This document shows, in pieces, positions 1 through 7,331 of a stretch of DNA of 11,671 nucleotides. Below the pieces are notes generated by a model. It was not told the DNA's origin and searched no databases. It saw only the letters and a program-made list of their open reading frames with translations. This DNA comes from Candidatus Mesolinea sp. (lineage in GTDB: Bacteria; Chloroflexota; Anaerolineae; Anaerolineales; Anaerolineaceae). Location of the stretch: contig DNSH01000094.1 of the NCBI GenBank assembly GCA_003499715.1, positions 1,429 through 13,099 on the forward strand, read 5' to 3'. The translations under genes were made by a program, and so were the position numbers. Within the stretch, counting starts at the first letter, position 1. Each line of letters starts with the position of its first letter.

Positions 1-2
1 AT

Positions 3-1322
3 ATCGGCTTGTGGGATTTGCATCCGCTCAATCTTTTCCGTATTACCTGGAAAAACGAGCCTAAACCTAGTGGCGGGTTGTTTGACGGCGTAAATGCCTT
101 AGAATTCCCCTCCAGTCTCACGGGCGTGAATGCGCGTATCATTGCCTTGGTAGGCAAGTGGTTCCCCACCGGTGCACATAAGGTTGGGGCAGCTTTCGGC
201 TGCCTGGTACCCCGCTTGGTCACCGGTCAGTTTGATCCCACCCAGCAGAAAGCCGTTTGGCCCTCCACAGGCAATTATTGCCGCGGCGGCGCATATGATT
301 CGGCTCTCCTGGGCTGCGAGTCCATTGCCATCCTGCCTGAGGGGATGAGCCGTGAACGTTTTGAATGGCTCAGCAAAATCGCGAGCGATGTGATCCCAAC
401 GCCAGGTAGCGAATCCAACGTCAAAGAGATTTTCGATAAGTGCTGGGAACTACGCCGCAGCGGTCAGGATTTGATGATCTTTAATCAGTTTGATGAATTT
501 GGCAATTACCTGTGGCACTATACCATCACTGGCAGCGCCATTGCCGAAGTGCTGCACCAAAAGCTTGGACCCAAGGATACTTATCGCGGGTTCGTCTCCG
601 CCACCGGCTCAGCTGGCACGATTGCTGCCGGCGATTACCTCAAGCAGCAATTCCCAGCCAGCAAAGTGGTCGCAAGCGAAGCACAGCAATGCCCAACCTT
701 GCTTATTAACGGCTTCGGCTCACATCGCATCGAGGGCATTGGCGATAAGCACGTGCCTTGGATTCATAACGTGCGCAATACCGATTTTGTGGTTGCCATC
801 GATGATCAGGCTGTGGTGAACTTAGCACGTCTTTTCAATGAGCCCGCTGGTCGCGAGTACCTCATCAATTCTGGCGTGGAAGAAAACTTAGTCACGCAAT
901 TAGGTTTACTGGGATTCTCGGGCATCTCCAATTTGCTCTCTGCAATCAAATTTGCCAAATATAACGAGCTCACCACCAACGATGTGGTCGTGACTGTATT
1001 GACTGATTCCATGGAGCTGTACCAAAGCCGGCTAGCAGAAATGCGCGCCGAAAGTGGCTCTTATTCCGCCACACAGGCTGCAGCCGATGATGCCCGCTAC
1101 CTCAAAGGTCAGCCCATCGACTTCATGCAAGAGCTAAGCTACTACGACCGCAAGCGCATTCATAACCTCAAGTATTACACCTGGGTAGAGCAGCAGGGCA
1201 AAACCTACGCAGAAATCCAGGCGCAATGGTATGACCCAGATTACTGGACTGAATTGCAAGCGCAGGTACCGCAGATTGATGCGCTCATTGAGGAATTCAA
1301 CCGCAAAGCTGCGGTAGCCTAA
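3..1322 (+). CDS. PLP-dependent enzyme, fold type II (cysteine synthase/tryptophan synthase beta-like), 5'-partial
   Basis: This is a pyridoxal-phosphate enzyme of the fold-type-II family, which carries out beta-elimination, beta-replacement or ammonia-lyase reactions on amino acids. The reading frame is open to the left edge, so the true start lies outside; numbering here begins at the TTG at base 9. The motif TGAHKVGAAF holds the probable Schiff-base lysine (Lys58). STGNYCRGGAYDSALLG is the typical Asn-containing substrate/cofactor loop, followed by the family-like phrase AILPEGMS. SATGSAGTIAAG is the glycine-rich phosphate-binding loop. The C-terminal 80 or so residues, rich in Tyr, Trp and Gln, match nothing I recognise. 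The next gene starts 13 bases downstream and a hydantoinase follows, so a role in amino-acid or N-carbamoyl/hydantoin breakdown is possible. The pair recalls the E. coli ygeX-hyuA neighbourhood, but the protein does not look like diaminopropionate ammonia-lyase. The fold call is firm; the substrate is unknown. Confidence 0.85.
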   Translation: MGLWDLHPLNLFRITWKNEPKPSGGLFDGVNALEFPSSLTGVNARIIALVGKWFPTGAHKVGAAFGCLVPRLVTGQFDPTQQKAVWPSTGNYCRGGAYDSALLGCESIAILPEGMSRERFEWLSKIASDVIPTPGSESNVKEIFDKCWELRRSGQDLMIFNQFDEFGNYLWHYTITGSAIAEVLHQKLGPKDTYRGFVSATGSAGTIAAGDYLKQQFPASKVVASEAQQCPTLLINGFGSHRIEGIGDKHVPWIHNVRNTDFVVAIDDQAVVNLARLFNEPAGREYLINSGVEENLVTQLGLLGFSGISNLLSAIKFAKYNELTTNDVVVTVLTDSMELYQSRLAEMRAESGSYSATQAAADDARYLKGQPIDFMQELSYYDRKRIHNLKYYTWVEQQGKTYAEIQAQWYDPDYWTELQAQVPQIDALIEEFNRKAAVA

Positions 1323-1335
1323 GGCGAGGCAGCGG

Positions 1336-1893
1336 ATGGCAACCCAAGCTGTAAGCCATGCTTCTGATCTCGTGCTGGTAGCGGTGATGCCTAACCAGCG
1401 CGACCTGGAGATTGCACGCGTCTTGGGTTGGTATCGCATCCCGCTCAAAAGCGCACCCAAAGTGATCTCCGTGGATTACTTAGCCTTTTACCAGACCGGA
1501 GCATTCCCACCGGAAGAACGCTGGCAGATTCGCTGGGTGGCGCCGATCTTGGGGCATGAGCTCACCACACGCGCAGAACTGTTGCACGATCAGCCTAATC
1601 ACCCACGCGCCGAAGAGGAATATTTCAAGCTTCAGCTAGGTCCTCTGGAGGAATTAGCTCAACCTATCCCCGCTGGCAGCTGGAAGCGCATTACCTTCTT
1701 CTACACGACCATGGGCAGAATTTGGCAAGCAGAAAGCTTAGCCGATTTGCCTGTCCACGATGAGGAGCGCAGTGTTTTGTGGCAATCCTTGCGAGAACGC
1801 GCACTAAAAGCCAACGAGTATCAAGCGACTGATCTGCCAACGCTACCTCTTGATCCATCCATATTAGCGCTTCTGAGTGGGAAGTGGGGGTAG
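1336..1893 (+). CDS. Conserved protein of unknown function (185 aa)
   Basis: A soluble protein of unknown function with no signal peptide or membrane segment. Its N-terminal half contains LVAVMPNQRDLEIAR, GWYRIP (31-36) and DYLAFYQT (47-54). The middle has KLQLGPL (98-104), a conserved-looking Pro-Ile-Pro, and W-K-R-I-T-F (116-121). From memory, this order of motifs (GWYRIP, LAFYQT, YxLQLGPL, WRRI-F) occurs in Chloroflexota and cyanobacterial proteins, some of which carry an added DUF559-like nuclease-type domain at the C-terminus. No such domain is visible here, so this would be the short form. The ATG at 1336 lies 13 bases after the PLP gene, behind a weak GAGGC-type ribosome site, and the hydantoinase follows after 64 bases. 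It is probably co-transcribed with both. No function is assigned. Confidence 0.8.
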   Translation: MATQAVSHASDLVLVAVMPNQRDLEIARVLGWYRIPLKSAPKVISVDYLAFYQTGAFPPEERWQIRWVAPILGHELTTRAELLHDQPNHPRAEEEYFKLQLGPLEELAQPIPAGSWKRITFFYTTMGRIWQAESLADLPVHDEERSVLWQSLRERALKANEYQATDLPTLPLDPSILALLSGKWG

Positions 1894-1944
1894 CAGCTTT
1901 CTGGGCTAACCCACACCAAACAATCCGGTGCCTATTCAACGTAT

Positions 1945-1953
1945 GGAAGGCGG
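1945..1953 (+). promoter_or_regulatory. Ribosome-binding site that fixes the hydantoinase start
   Basis: GGAAGGCGG sits about 4-5 bases before the ATG at 1958. A GTG at 1928 in the same frame would add ten residues, but it lacks a comparable site. The family normally begins a few residues before the K-N-G-T motif, so ATG 1958 is preferred. Confidence 0.6.
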
Positions 1954-1957
1954 CAAA

Positions 1958-3373
1958 ATGAAAACATTAATCAAAAACGGAACCTTAGTTACAGCCGAAA
2001 GCAGTTTTCAAGCCGATCTCCTCATTGAGGGGGAGCATATTATTCAAATTGCCCCGTCCATCGAAGCTGCTGATGCTGAGGTTGTGGACGCTTCTGGGCA
2101 GCTTGTCTTACCAGGCGGAATCGATGCGCACGTGCATATAAACTTGCCCATGGGCGAGACGGTTTCCTCCGATGATTATTACACCGGCAGCAAAGCCGCT
2201 GCATTTGGAGGTACTACCACAATCATCGACTTTGTCTCTCAAGATGCTGGCAGCTTAGCCGATAATATTGCCTGTAAACGTGCCGAAGCCGAGGGCAAAG
2301 CTGCTATCGATTACAGCTTGCACATGAACATCACTCGCTTCGATGAAAGCGTGGCGGAAGAGCTGCCTGACCTACCCTCTTTAGGTATTCACTCTATCAA
2401 AGTTTTTACTGCCTATAACAACCGCCTGCGATTGGGCGATGGCGATATTTTTAAGGTAATGCGCATTGCCGGTCGGCATGGCTTGCTCACCATGGTCCAT
2501 GCCGAAAATGGTGACGTCATTGACGTCCTGACGGCAGAAGCCTTAGCCCAAGGGCACACGAGCCCGGTTTGGCATGCGCGCACGCGTCCCGGCTGGGGCG
2601 AAGTGGAAGCCAGCCTGCGCGCCGTTGCCTTGGCTGCCCAGGCTGAAGCACCTGTGTACTTAGTGCACATGAACGTAGCTGGCGAGGTTGACCAGTTGGC
2701 TTATGGGCGCAATCATGGCGTTCGGGCAATGGGCGAAACCTGCCCACAATATCTATTTTTCAGCGAGAAAGACTTGGAACGCCAAGATAGCGCTAAGTGG
2801 GTTTGCTCTCCGCCGTTGCGCAGTCCTGCCGATCAAGAAGGACTTTGGCGCGGGATCGAAACCGGCACTATTCAGGTTTTAGCCACTGATCATTGCCCCT
2901 TCTTTTACGATGGCACCAAACCAATCTTCTACGAGGGCAAGCCCGTCACCATCCCAGGTAAGGAGCTGGGCAAAGATAACTTCACCCGAATTCCCAATGG
3001 CTTGCCTGGCGTCGGTGACCGCCTGCCAGTCTTTTGGACGCATGCAGTCGGTGCTGGCAGAATCACACCAAATCAGTTTGTCGCACTTACCTCAACGAAC
3101 CCTGCCCGTATTTTTGGCCTTTACCCACAAAAAGGCTGCTTAGCTGCAGGCTCCGATGCCGATCTGGCACTTTGGGATCCCAACTATGAGCTAACCTATG
3201 GTGTGCATGTTGCCCAGCATCGCACAGATTACAACCTCTATGAAGGCTGGCAGCTAAAGGGCTTTCCTCGTCAGGTATTCCTACGTGGAAAGAGAATTGT
3301 AGCGGATCAGCAGTGGTTCGGTAAAGCTGGCAGCGGTCGTTATTTGATGGCTCACCCAGGAGAGATTCTCTGA
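1958..3373 (+). CDS. hydA: D-hydantoinase / dihydropyrimidinase
   Basis: A cytosolic zinc-dependent cyclic amidohydrolase that opens dihydropyrimidines or 5-substituted hydantoins to N-carbamoyl amino acids. At 471 residues it has the usual family length. The binuclear metal site looks complete: His58 and His60 (AHVH), the lysine that is carboxylated in the family (Lys148 in KVFTAY), His181 (VHAENGD), His237 (LVHMN) and Asp311 (TDHCPF). Substrate-contact equivalents are also present: Tyr153, Ser284 (CSPPLR) and Asn347 (RIPNG). The C-terminal GSDADLALWDP and QAGSGRY-like AGSGRY motifs are typical. Between TDHCPF and RIPNG there are about 31 residues (316-344 region), more than the roughly 18 I recall in Bacillus enzymes, so this active-site loop is longer. 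Hydantoinase and dihydropyrimidinase cannot be told apart by eye. The gene follows the PLP enzyme and the unknown protein, and the membrane genes start 18 bases after it. Confidence 0.92.
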   Translation: MKTLIKNGTLVTAESSFQADLLIEGEHIIQIAPSIEAADAEVVDASGQLVLPGGIDAHVHINLPMGETVSSDDYYTGSKAAAFGGTTTIIDFVSQDAGSLADNIACKRAEAEGKAAIDYSLHMNITRFDESVAEELPDLPSLGIHSIKVFTAYNNRLRLGDGDIFKVMRIAGRHGLLTMVHAENGDVIDVLTAEALAQGHTSPVWHARTRPGWGEVEASLRAVALAAQAEAPVYLVHMNVAGEVDQLAYGRNHGVRAMGETCPQYLFFSEKDLERQDSAKWVCSPPLRSPADQEGLWRGIETGTIQVLATDHCPFFYDGTKPIFYEGKPVTIPGKELGKDNFTRIPNGLPGVGDRLPVFWTHAVGAGRITPNQFVALTSTNPARIFGLYPQKGCLAAGSDADLALWDPNYELTYGVHVAQHRTDYNLYEGWQLKGFPRQVFLRGKRIVADQQWFGKAGSGRYLMAHPGEIL

Positions 3374-3391
3374 GTTGAGAGGATCGGCGCC

Positions 3392-5005
3392 ATGCCTATC
3401 TTAGTTATCCTTGCGCTCTTATTGGTAAGCTCAGCTGCTATTGCCATTTCGGATGCGCTCAAGCCTAAAGTTTCCCGTTCCTGGATGATTGCGCTGGTAG
3501 GAGCAGCTATTTCCTGGTTAGGCGTGCTCTTATTACGGCTTTACCTCCCCACAGACCTTAGTTTGTTCGCCTGGCAGCCAGAATCTCTCTTTCATACGCG
3601 GCTATTTTTAGAAATTAACTATGATAATTGGCCGTATGCTCTTTCACTCGTAACTCTATGTATGGCGGTGATTTTCACCGATTCTACCCGCAGCTTTTTG
3701 CCTTCCTCCCCTAAGGCTTGGGCTAATTCCTTAGCGCTCACGGCGGTTAATCTGTTGGCACTTTTCGCTGGTGACCCAAATATGCTTATTTTTGCTTGGG
3801 TGCTGGTAGATGCTCTTGAGTTTATTTCTACCTTGCCTAACAAGCAGTCAAATCACTCGGCTGCCCGCTTGCCAACCGTGTTCGGTGTGCGCATGTTAAG
3901 CACATTGACACTTGCAGCCGGCACAGTTTCTGGCTGGCTGGTCCAACCTGGGTTTACGCTGTCCGCGATACCCTCCCAGGCGGGCATTTTCTTCTTGTTA
4001 GCTGCCGGTCTCAGGTTGGGTGTGCTTCCGTTAAACCTGCCCTTCTTGCAATCGTCTGAGGAGAAAAATGGACCCGCGCTGCTGCTGAGGCTTTCGCCGG
4101 TTGCTTCCAGCTTAGCAGTCATCACCCGATTGCCAGCTAACCTACTTACCAATCAGCCAGTCTGGTTAGCGCTATTCAAAGTGCTCACCACCGTTGCTGC
4201 ACTTTACGCCGCTGGTATGTGGCTCACCGGAAAAAATCAACACAATGCGCGACCTTTTTGGATTATCGCCTTAGCATCTTTTAGTATCATGTGTGCGCTC
4301 AATGGCGCTGCACCAGCCAGCCGCGCTTGGGGAACTGCCCTTTTACTGAGCGGCAGCACGCTTTTCCTCTTCGATCCACCAATCCGCCGCATCCGCTTCT
4401 TGCCTATCTTGGGTATCTTGGGCTTCATCGGCTTACCTTATACTTTAGCGGCTTCGGGTTGGGAAGGGTTATTAGGCACCCGCTTCACTTTTGGCTCCGC
4501 ACTCATGCTCCTAGCCCACACAATGTTGGTATTAGGGTATTTGCGCTATACCTTTGAGATCACCGGCACTGTTACAGGGCTCGAACGGCATGCCCGTATC
4601 ACATATCCCCTTGGCTTGATTTTGATAGTGCAGTCGATCGTAATCCTTACGCTCGGCGGTTGGCCTGGAAGCCTCACTTCAGGCTTATGGGTGGCAGGTC
4701 TTGCCAGCCTGTTAATGGCGGGATTAATCGCCAGCTTTTATTTTTGGCAAGGCGCCCAGATTTCAGCCCTCATTCAAAAGCAAAACTTCCGTTTTTACCG
4801 CTTAGGGAGAGTACTCATCCAAGGGTTTCAAAACATCCTGAGTTTACAATGGCTCTATCAATCACTTGGCTGGTTTTTCAGGCAAGCAGCGGCTGTAGGT
4901 CTCACGGTTAGCCGGATTATCGAAGGTGAAGGTGGGATACTTTGGTCCCTGGTCTTCCTTGTCATTCTGATTACGCTCTTCCTTGCAGGGGTGCCAACGC
5001 CATGA
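3392..5005 (+). CDS. NuoL/M-like membrane subunit (proton-conducting transporter family), divergent
   Basis: A 537-residue, almost wholly hydrophobic protein with roughly 14 membrane segments. It looks like the antiporter-type subunits of complex I, group 4 hydrogenases and Mrp systems. Evidence includes the central L-R-L-G-V-L-P-L-N-L-P stretch (207-217), which lines up with the usual K-x-x-x-x-P-F-H-x-W, and the NuoL-style tail at the C-terminus: an amphipathic stretch followed by IIEGEGGILW and a last membrane helix. By eye, the channel lysine is replaced by Arg208 and the following histidine by Asn215. Asp140 lies near the place of the helix-5 glutamate, offset by one residue. No lysine is seen at the second half-channel site. 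An AGAGGAT site precedes ATG 3392. The stop overlaps the next start (ATGA). It probably moves H+ or Na+, but coupling and partner are unknown. A non-transporting structural role is possible. Confidence 0.75.
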   Translation: MPILVILALLLVSSAAIAISDALKPKVSRSWMIALVGAAISWLGVLLLRLYLPTDLSLFAWQPESLFHTRLFLEINYDNWPYALSLVTLCMAVIFTDSTRSFLPSSPKAWANSLALTAVNLLALFAGDPNMLIFAWVLVDALEFISTLPNKQSNHSAARLPTVFGVRMLSTLTLAAGTVSGWLVQPGFTLSAIPSQAGIFFLLAAGLRLGVLPLNLPFLQSSEEKNGPALLLRLSPVASSLAVITRLPANLLTNQPVWLALFKVLTTVAALYAAGMWLTGKNQHNARPFWIIALASFSIMCALNGAAPASRAWGTALLLSGSTLFLFDPPIRRIRFLPILGILGFIGLPYTLAASGWEGLLGTRFTFGSALMLLAHTMLVLGYLRYTFEITGTVTGLERHARITYPLGLILIVQSIVILTLGGWPGSLTSGLWVAGLASLLMAGLIASFYFWQGAQISALIQKQNFRFYRLGRVLIQGFQNILSLQWLYQSLGWFFRQAAAVGLTVSRIIEGEGGILWSLVFLVILITLFLAGVPTP

Positions 5006-5601
5006 ACTTATCCTGGCTCTTTATTCCAGCTGGTCTGATGCTTTTCGCAGCAGAGGTTAACCTAACCCGGCGGCAATGGCTGGTGAATTTGATTGCTTTA
5101 GCGGCGCAATACTTGGGTATGTTCCTCTTGCTCACCTTAGTGCGACCGCCGACACTCGCCGCGATTAAGCTTATCGTTGGTTGGATGGATACATTGGTGT
5201 TATATGTCACCTTAGCCTCGGTGGGAGAATTCTATACCCTGAAAGCTCCGCAACGCCTCAGCAGCGGACAGATTTTCCGCTTTTTAGCCGGTCTTTTCAT
5301 GATTGTCTTCACTATTATCTTCCTACCGCAAATTCAAAGTTTGTTTTTGATGGAGAGCAATCAACCCTTGCTGCTGGCTGCAGTAGGCACGATGCTCTTA
5401 GGTTTGCTGCAAGTGAGTATGATCTCAGAGCCATTCTATATAATTCTGGGTTTGCTCACTTTCCTTTCCGGTTTTGAACTGCTTTACGCTGCCTTGGAGC
5501 TTTCTCTACTGTTGGAAGCCCTTTTCGCCGGCATCAACCTCGGATTAGCGTTGGTGGGTGCTTATTTCTTGGTCAAGGACGCGGAGATCGAACAGCCATG
5601 A
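5002..5601 (+). CDS. Small HyfE/NuoK-like membrane subunit
   Basis: A 199-residue protein with about 6-7 membrane segments. The start chosen is ATG 5002, which overlaps the previous stop as ATGA and has AGGGG upstream; the longer in-frame form starting at 4942 would lie inside the preceding gene. The C-terminal part (147-191) has the pattern of hydrogenase-4 subunit E/NuoK: GLLTFLSGFELLYAALE, then LLLEALFAGINLGLAL, with membrane glutamates 159, 166 and 172. The N-terminal part contains R-P-P-T-L-A-A-I-K-L-I-V-G-W-M (48-62), a Lys in a membrane helix of a kind I associate with small membrane proteins encoded next to such antiporter subunits. In complex I relatives this subunit bridges the antiporter subunits and the quinone module. 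Both overlaps imply translational coupling at 1:1:1. The assignment is by pattern and overall shape, so it is less certain than for its neighbours. Confidence 0.6.
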   Translation: MNLSWLFIPAGLMLFAAEVNLTRRQWLVNLIALAAQYLGMFLLLTLVRPPTLAAIKLIVGWMDTLVLYVTLASVGEFYTLKAPQRLSSGQIFRFLAGLFMIVFTIIFLPQIQSLFLMESNQPLLLAAVGTMLLGLLQVSMISEPFYIILGLLTFLSGFELLYAALELSLLLEALFAGINLGLALVGAYFLVKDAEIEQP

Positions 5602-7013
5602 GCACGCCGCTGATTTGGATCGTCATTCCCTTAGGCTTTACGGGGGTCTTAACACTTTTACACAACAAACCCAAGCTTTCGAGCATCCTCACTTGTGTTT
5701 TCACCCTTGGTTTAGTAATTCTGGCACTCGTATTCCCTAAAGATTTAGCTTTTGTGCTCCCCGACCAGCGCATTGAAATCCCAAGTAGTTTGGTGCTCCT
5801 CAACCGCACCGTGCAGATTACTGGCGAAAACTTAACGATGGTAGCCTTGTTATATGCAATTACGCTTCTCTGGAACTTAGGTAACAGCGTGTTTAAGGTA
5901 AGCACCTGGTTCAACGTGCTTTCATTGGTAATAACAGCTTTATGGGTAACTGCGCTTTCAGTAATCCCTTTTCTTTATGCTGCTTTGTTGATCGAGCTGA
6001 TTGCGCTGCTTAGCGTGCCGCTGCTTTCTCCGCGCGGAAAAAAGACTGATCAAGGATTGCTGCGGTATATCGTCTTTGAAACTTTAGCATTAGCGCTCAT
6101 TTTACTCACGGGCTGGATGCTTTCTGGTATCAGCGCAGTGCCAACTGCCAGCCCTTTGCTTGTACGTGCTAGCATCATGCTCCTGTTTGGGTTTGCTCTT
6201 TGGATTGGCGCTTTCCCATTCCACTCATGGATGCCCATGATCAGCCAAAGCAGCGCTCCGTGGGCAGTGAGCTTCCTTCTCGCAATCATGCAAACCGCGC
6301 TTTCTGTATTTTTGCTCACTTTTTTAGATCAATATGCTTGGCTGCGTAATTTACCGCAGGTATATACCAGCTTACGCTGGGTAGGCGTCATCATGATTAC
6401 TTTCAGTGGTTTGGCTGCCTCCTTGCAAAAGAACCTTGCGCGTCAATTTGGTTACCTCATTATGATGGAGACAGGTTACTCGTTACTCGCCATCAGCCTT
6501 GCATCTCAAGGTGGTCTTCCATACTTAGCAATGCTGCTTCTTCCAAGAGTACTTAGTTATTTCCTTTGGAGCTGGTCACTTTCCGGAATTAGGCTACTCC
6601 AGCTGGAAGTCAGCCTTGACCAAAGTTCGCTATCTGGGATTTTCCATATATACCCGCTGCATAGCATGAGCATCTTGGTCAGTATGCTCTCATTATTAGG
6701 CTTTCCCTTGCTGCCGCTCTTCCCGCAGAAGCAAATGCTCTGGTTGATTGCATCCCAAAACGCACCTGAGACAATCCCCTTCATGATCATAGGCGGGTTG
6801 GGAATGCTGTACGCCATCTTACATTTATTTGGGCTGTTTATCCGCAACGAGGGCAATAATATGTCCCCAACCCCTCAGAAAGAACAGGCAAAACTCGTGG
6901 TTCCCATAATCTTGGTGCTCATTTTGATGTTGGTCATGGCAATTGCACCCCAAGTAATATTACCGCGCATGCTGGAGATTCTTGCCCCATTCACGCGTTT
7001 ATCCCTGCCGTAA
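5598..7013 (+). CDS. NuoN/NuoM-like membrane subunit (proton-conducting transporter family), divergent
   Basis: A 471-residue polytopic membrane protein with about 13-14 segments. The diagnostic block FPFHSWMPM (205-213) matches the PFHxWxPD signature of complex I subunits NuoL/M/N, and Glu133 in LLIELIALL fits the essential helix-5 glutamate. G-F-P-L-L-P-L-F-P-Q-K-Q-M-L-W fits the helix-12 region with its lysine. The lysine normally five residues before the PFH proline is Trp201 here, and the second channel lysine is missing, with no Lys between 206 and 240. The start overlaps the previous stop (ATGA). This is the last gene of the unit; the non-coding region follows. Together with its two neighbours it gives two antiporter-like subunits plus one small subunit, and no redox subunits are present in the window. 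It probably works in a membrane complex in ion transfer, but which reaction drives it cannot be read from here. Confidence 0.78.
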   Translation: MSTPLIWIVIPLGFTGVLTLLHNKPKLSSILTCVFTLGLVILALVFPKDLAFVLPDQRIEIPSSLVLLNRTVQITGENLTMVALLYAITLLWNLGNSVFKVSTWFNVLSLVITALWVTALSVIPFLYAALLIELIALLSVPLLSPRGKKTDQGLLRYIVFETLALALILLTGWMLSGISAVPTASPLLVRASIMLLFGFALWIGAFPFHSWMPMISQSSAPWAVSFLLAIMQTALSVFLLTFLDQYAWLRNLPQVYTSLRWVGVIMITFSGLAASLQKNLARQFGYLIMMETGYSLLAISLASQGGLPYLAMLLLPRVLSYFLWSWSLSGIRLLQLEVSLDQSSLSGIFHIYPLHSMSILVSMLSLLGFPLLPLFPQKQMLWLIASQNAPETIPFMIIGGLGMLYAILHLFGLFIRNEGNNMSPTPQKEQAKLVVPIILVLILMLVMAIAPQVILPRMLEILAPFTRLSLP

Positions 7014-7041
7014 ATTACAGGGCATATCAAGGTTAAATAAT

Positions 7042-7051
7042 AATGTCCTAA
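7042..7051 (+). repeat. Outer direct copy of the ATGTCCTAA motif
   Basis: AATGTCCTAA recurs in the same orientation 25 bases further right, within the left inverted repeat. The right side has only a degraded counterpart (7453-7464). Confidence 0.6.
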
Positions 7052-7056
7052 CGCGG

Positions 7057-7077
7057 GCAATTTAGAAATGTCCTAAT
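7057..7077 (+). repeat. Left inverted repeat, 21 bp
   Basis: GCAA-TT-TAGAAATGTCCTAAT. It is the reverse complement of 7432-7452 at 19 of 21 positions, with the two differences adjacent (TT against AA). The last 12 bases match exactly. Confidence 0.75.
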
Positions 7078-7169
7078 GGGTAAATAAAGTCTTCAGTTTG
7101 GGTTTTTTCTCATAGATAACCACCTTATTTCTTCTTGTCTATAATGCTTCAAGGTGACCCTAACCCTGA

Positions 7170-7224
7170 CCCTTCCCCAGCGGCAAGCGGTTTTTTCTGC
7201 CTCAGCCCAGCCGCTGGGGAAGGG
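7170..7224. repeat. Hairpin 1 of a tandem array (perfect 15-bp stem)
   Basis: CCCTTCCCCAGCGGC (7170-7184) pairs perfectly with 7210-7224, leaving a 25-base loop that contains a run of six T. It is preceded by a CCCTAACCCTGACCC run at 7158-7172. No U-tract follows the stem on either strand, so it is not a standard intrinsic terminator. Confidence 0.75.
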
Positions 7225-7230
7225 AAAATA

Positions 7231-7261
7231 GTTTGAAAGAGGGCTGCGCCCTCTTTCAAAC
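7231..7261. repeat. Hairpin 2 of the array (perfect 14-bp stem, 3-base loop)
   Basis: GTTTGAAAGAGGGC (7231-7244) pairs perfectly with 7248-7261 around the loop TGC. It begins seven bases after hairpin 1. It would be very stable in RNA or cruciform DNA. On the + strand it is followed by ATCAACTCC, with no U-tract. On the - strand it is followed by TATTTTCCC, a weak one, so at best it is a partial terminator for reverse transcription. Confidence 0.75.
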
Positions 7262-7265
7262 ATCA

Positions 7266-7331
7266 ACTCCCCGTCCCAGCGATAGTTAATTAGGATAATA
7301 TTATAATTATTTGTCCGCTGGGAAGGGGAGT
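7266..7331. repeat. Hairpin 3 of the array (16-bp stem with one mismatch)
   Basis: ACTCCCCGTCCCAGCG (7266-7281) pairs with 7316-7331 except at G7273/A7324. The 34-base loop is AT-rich and itself holds the palindrome ATAATATTAT (7295-7304) flanked by TAATT and AATTA. The arms resemble those of hairpin 1 (CCCAGCG / CGCTGGG with a CCCC or GGGG run), so hairpins 1 and 3 look like diverged copies. Confidence 0.7.

Noticed and set aside
1928..1957. Upstream in-frame GTG start for the hydantoinase
   Set aside because: The extra ten residues (P-I-Q-R-M-E-G-G-K) do not look like family sequence, and the ribosome site at 1945-1953 points to ATG 1958.
4942..5001. Longer N-terminus for the small membrane subunit
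   Set aside because: It would lie inside the preceding gene, and the extra residues, with two Cys and two Pro, do not form a membrane helix. ATG 5002 makes an ATGA overlap and has a ribosome site.
7170..7331. Hairpins read as intrinsic transcription terminators
   Set aside because: No stem is followed by a U-tract on the + strand, and only a weak one follows hairpin 2 on the - strand. The large loops of hairpins 1 and 3 also argue against it.
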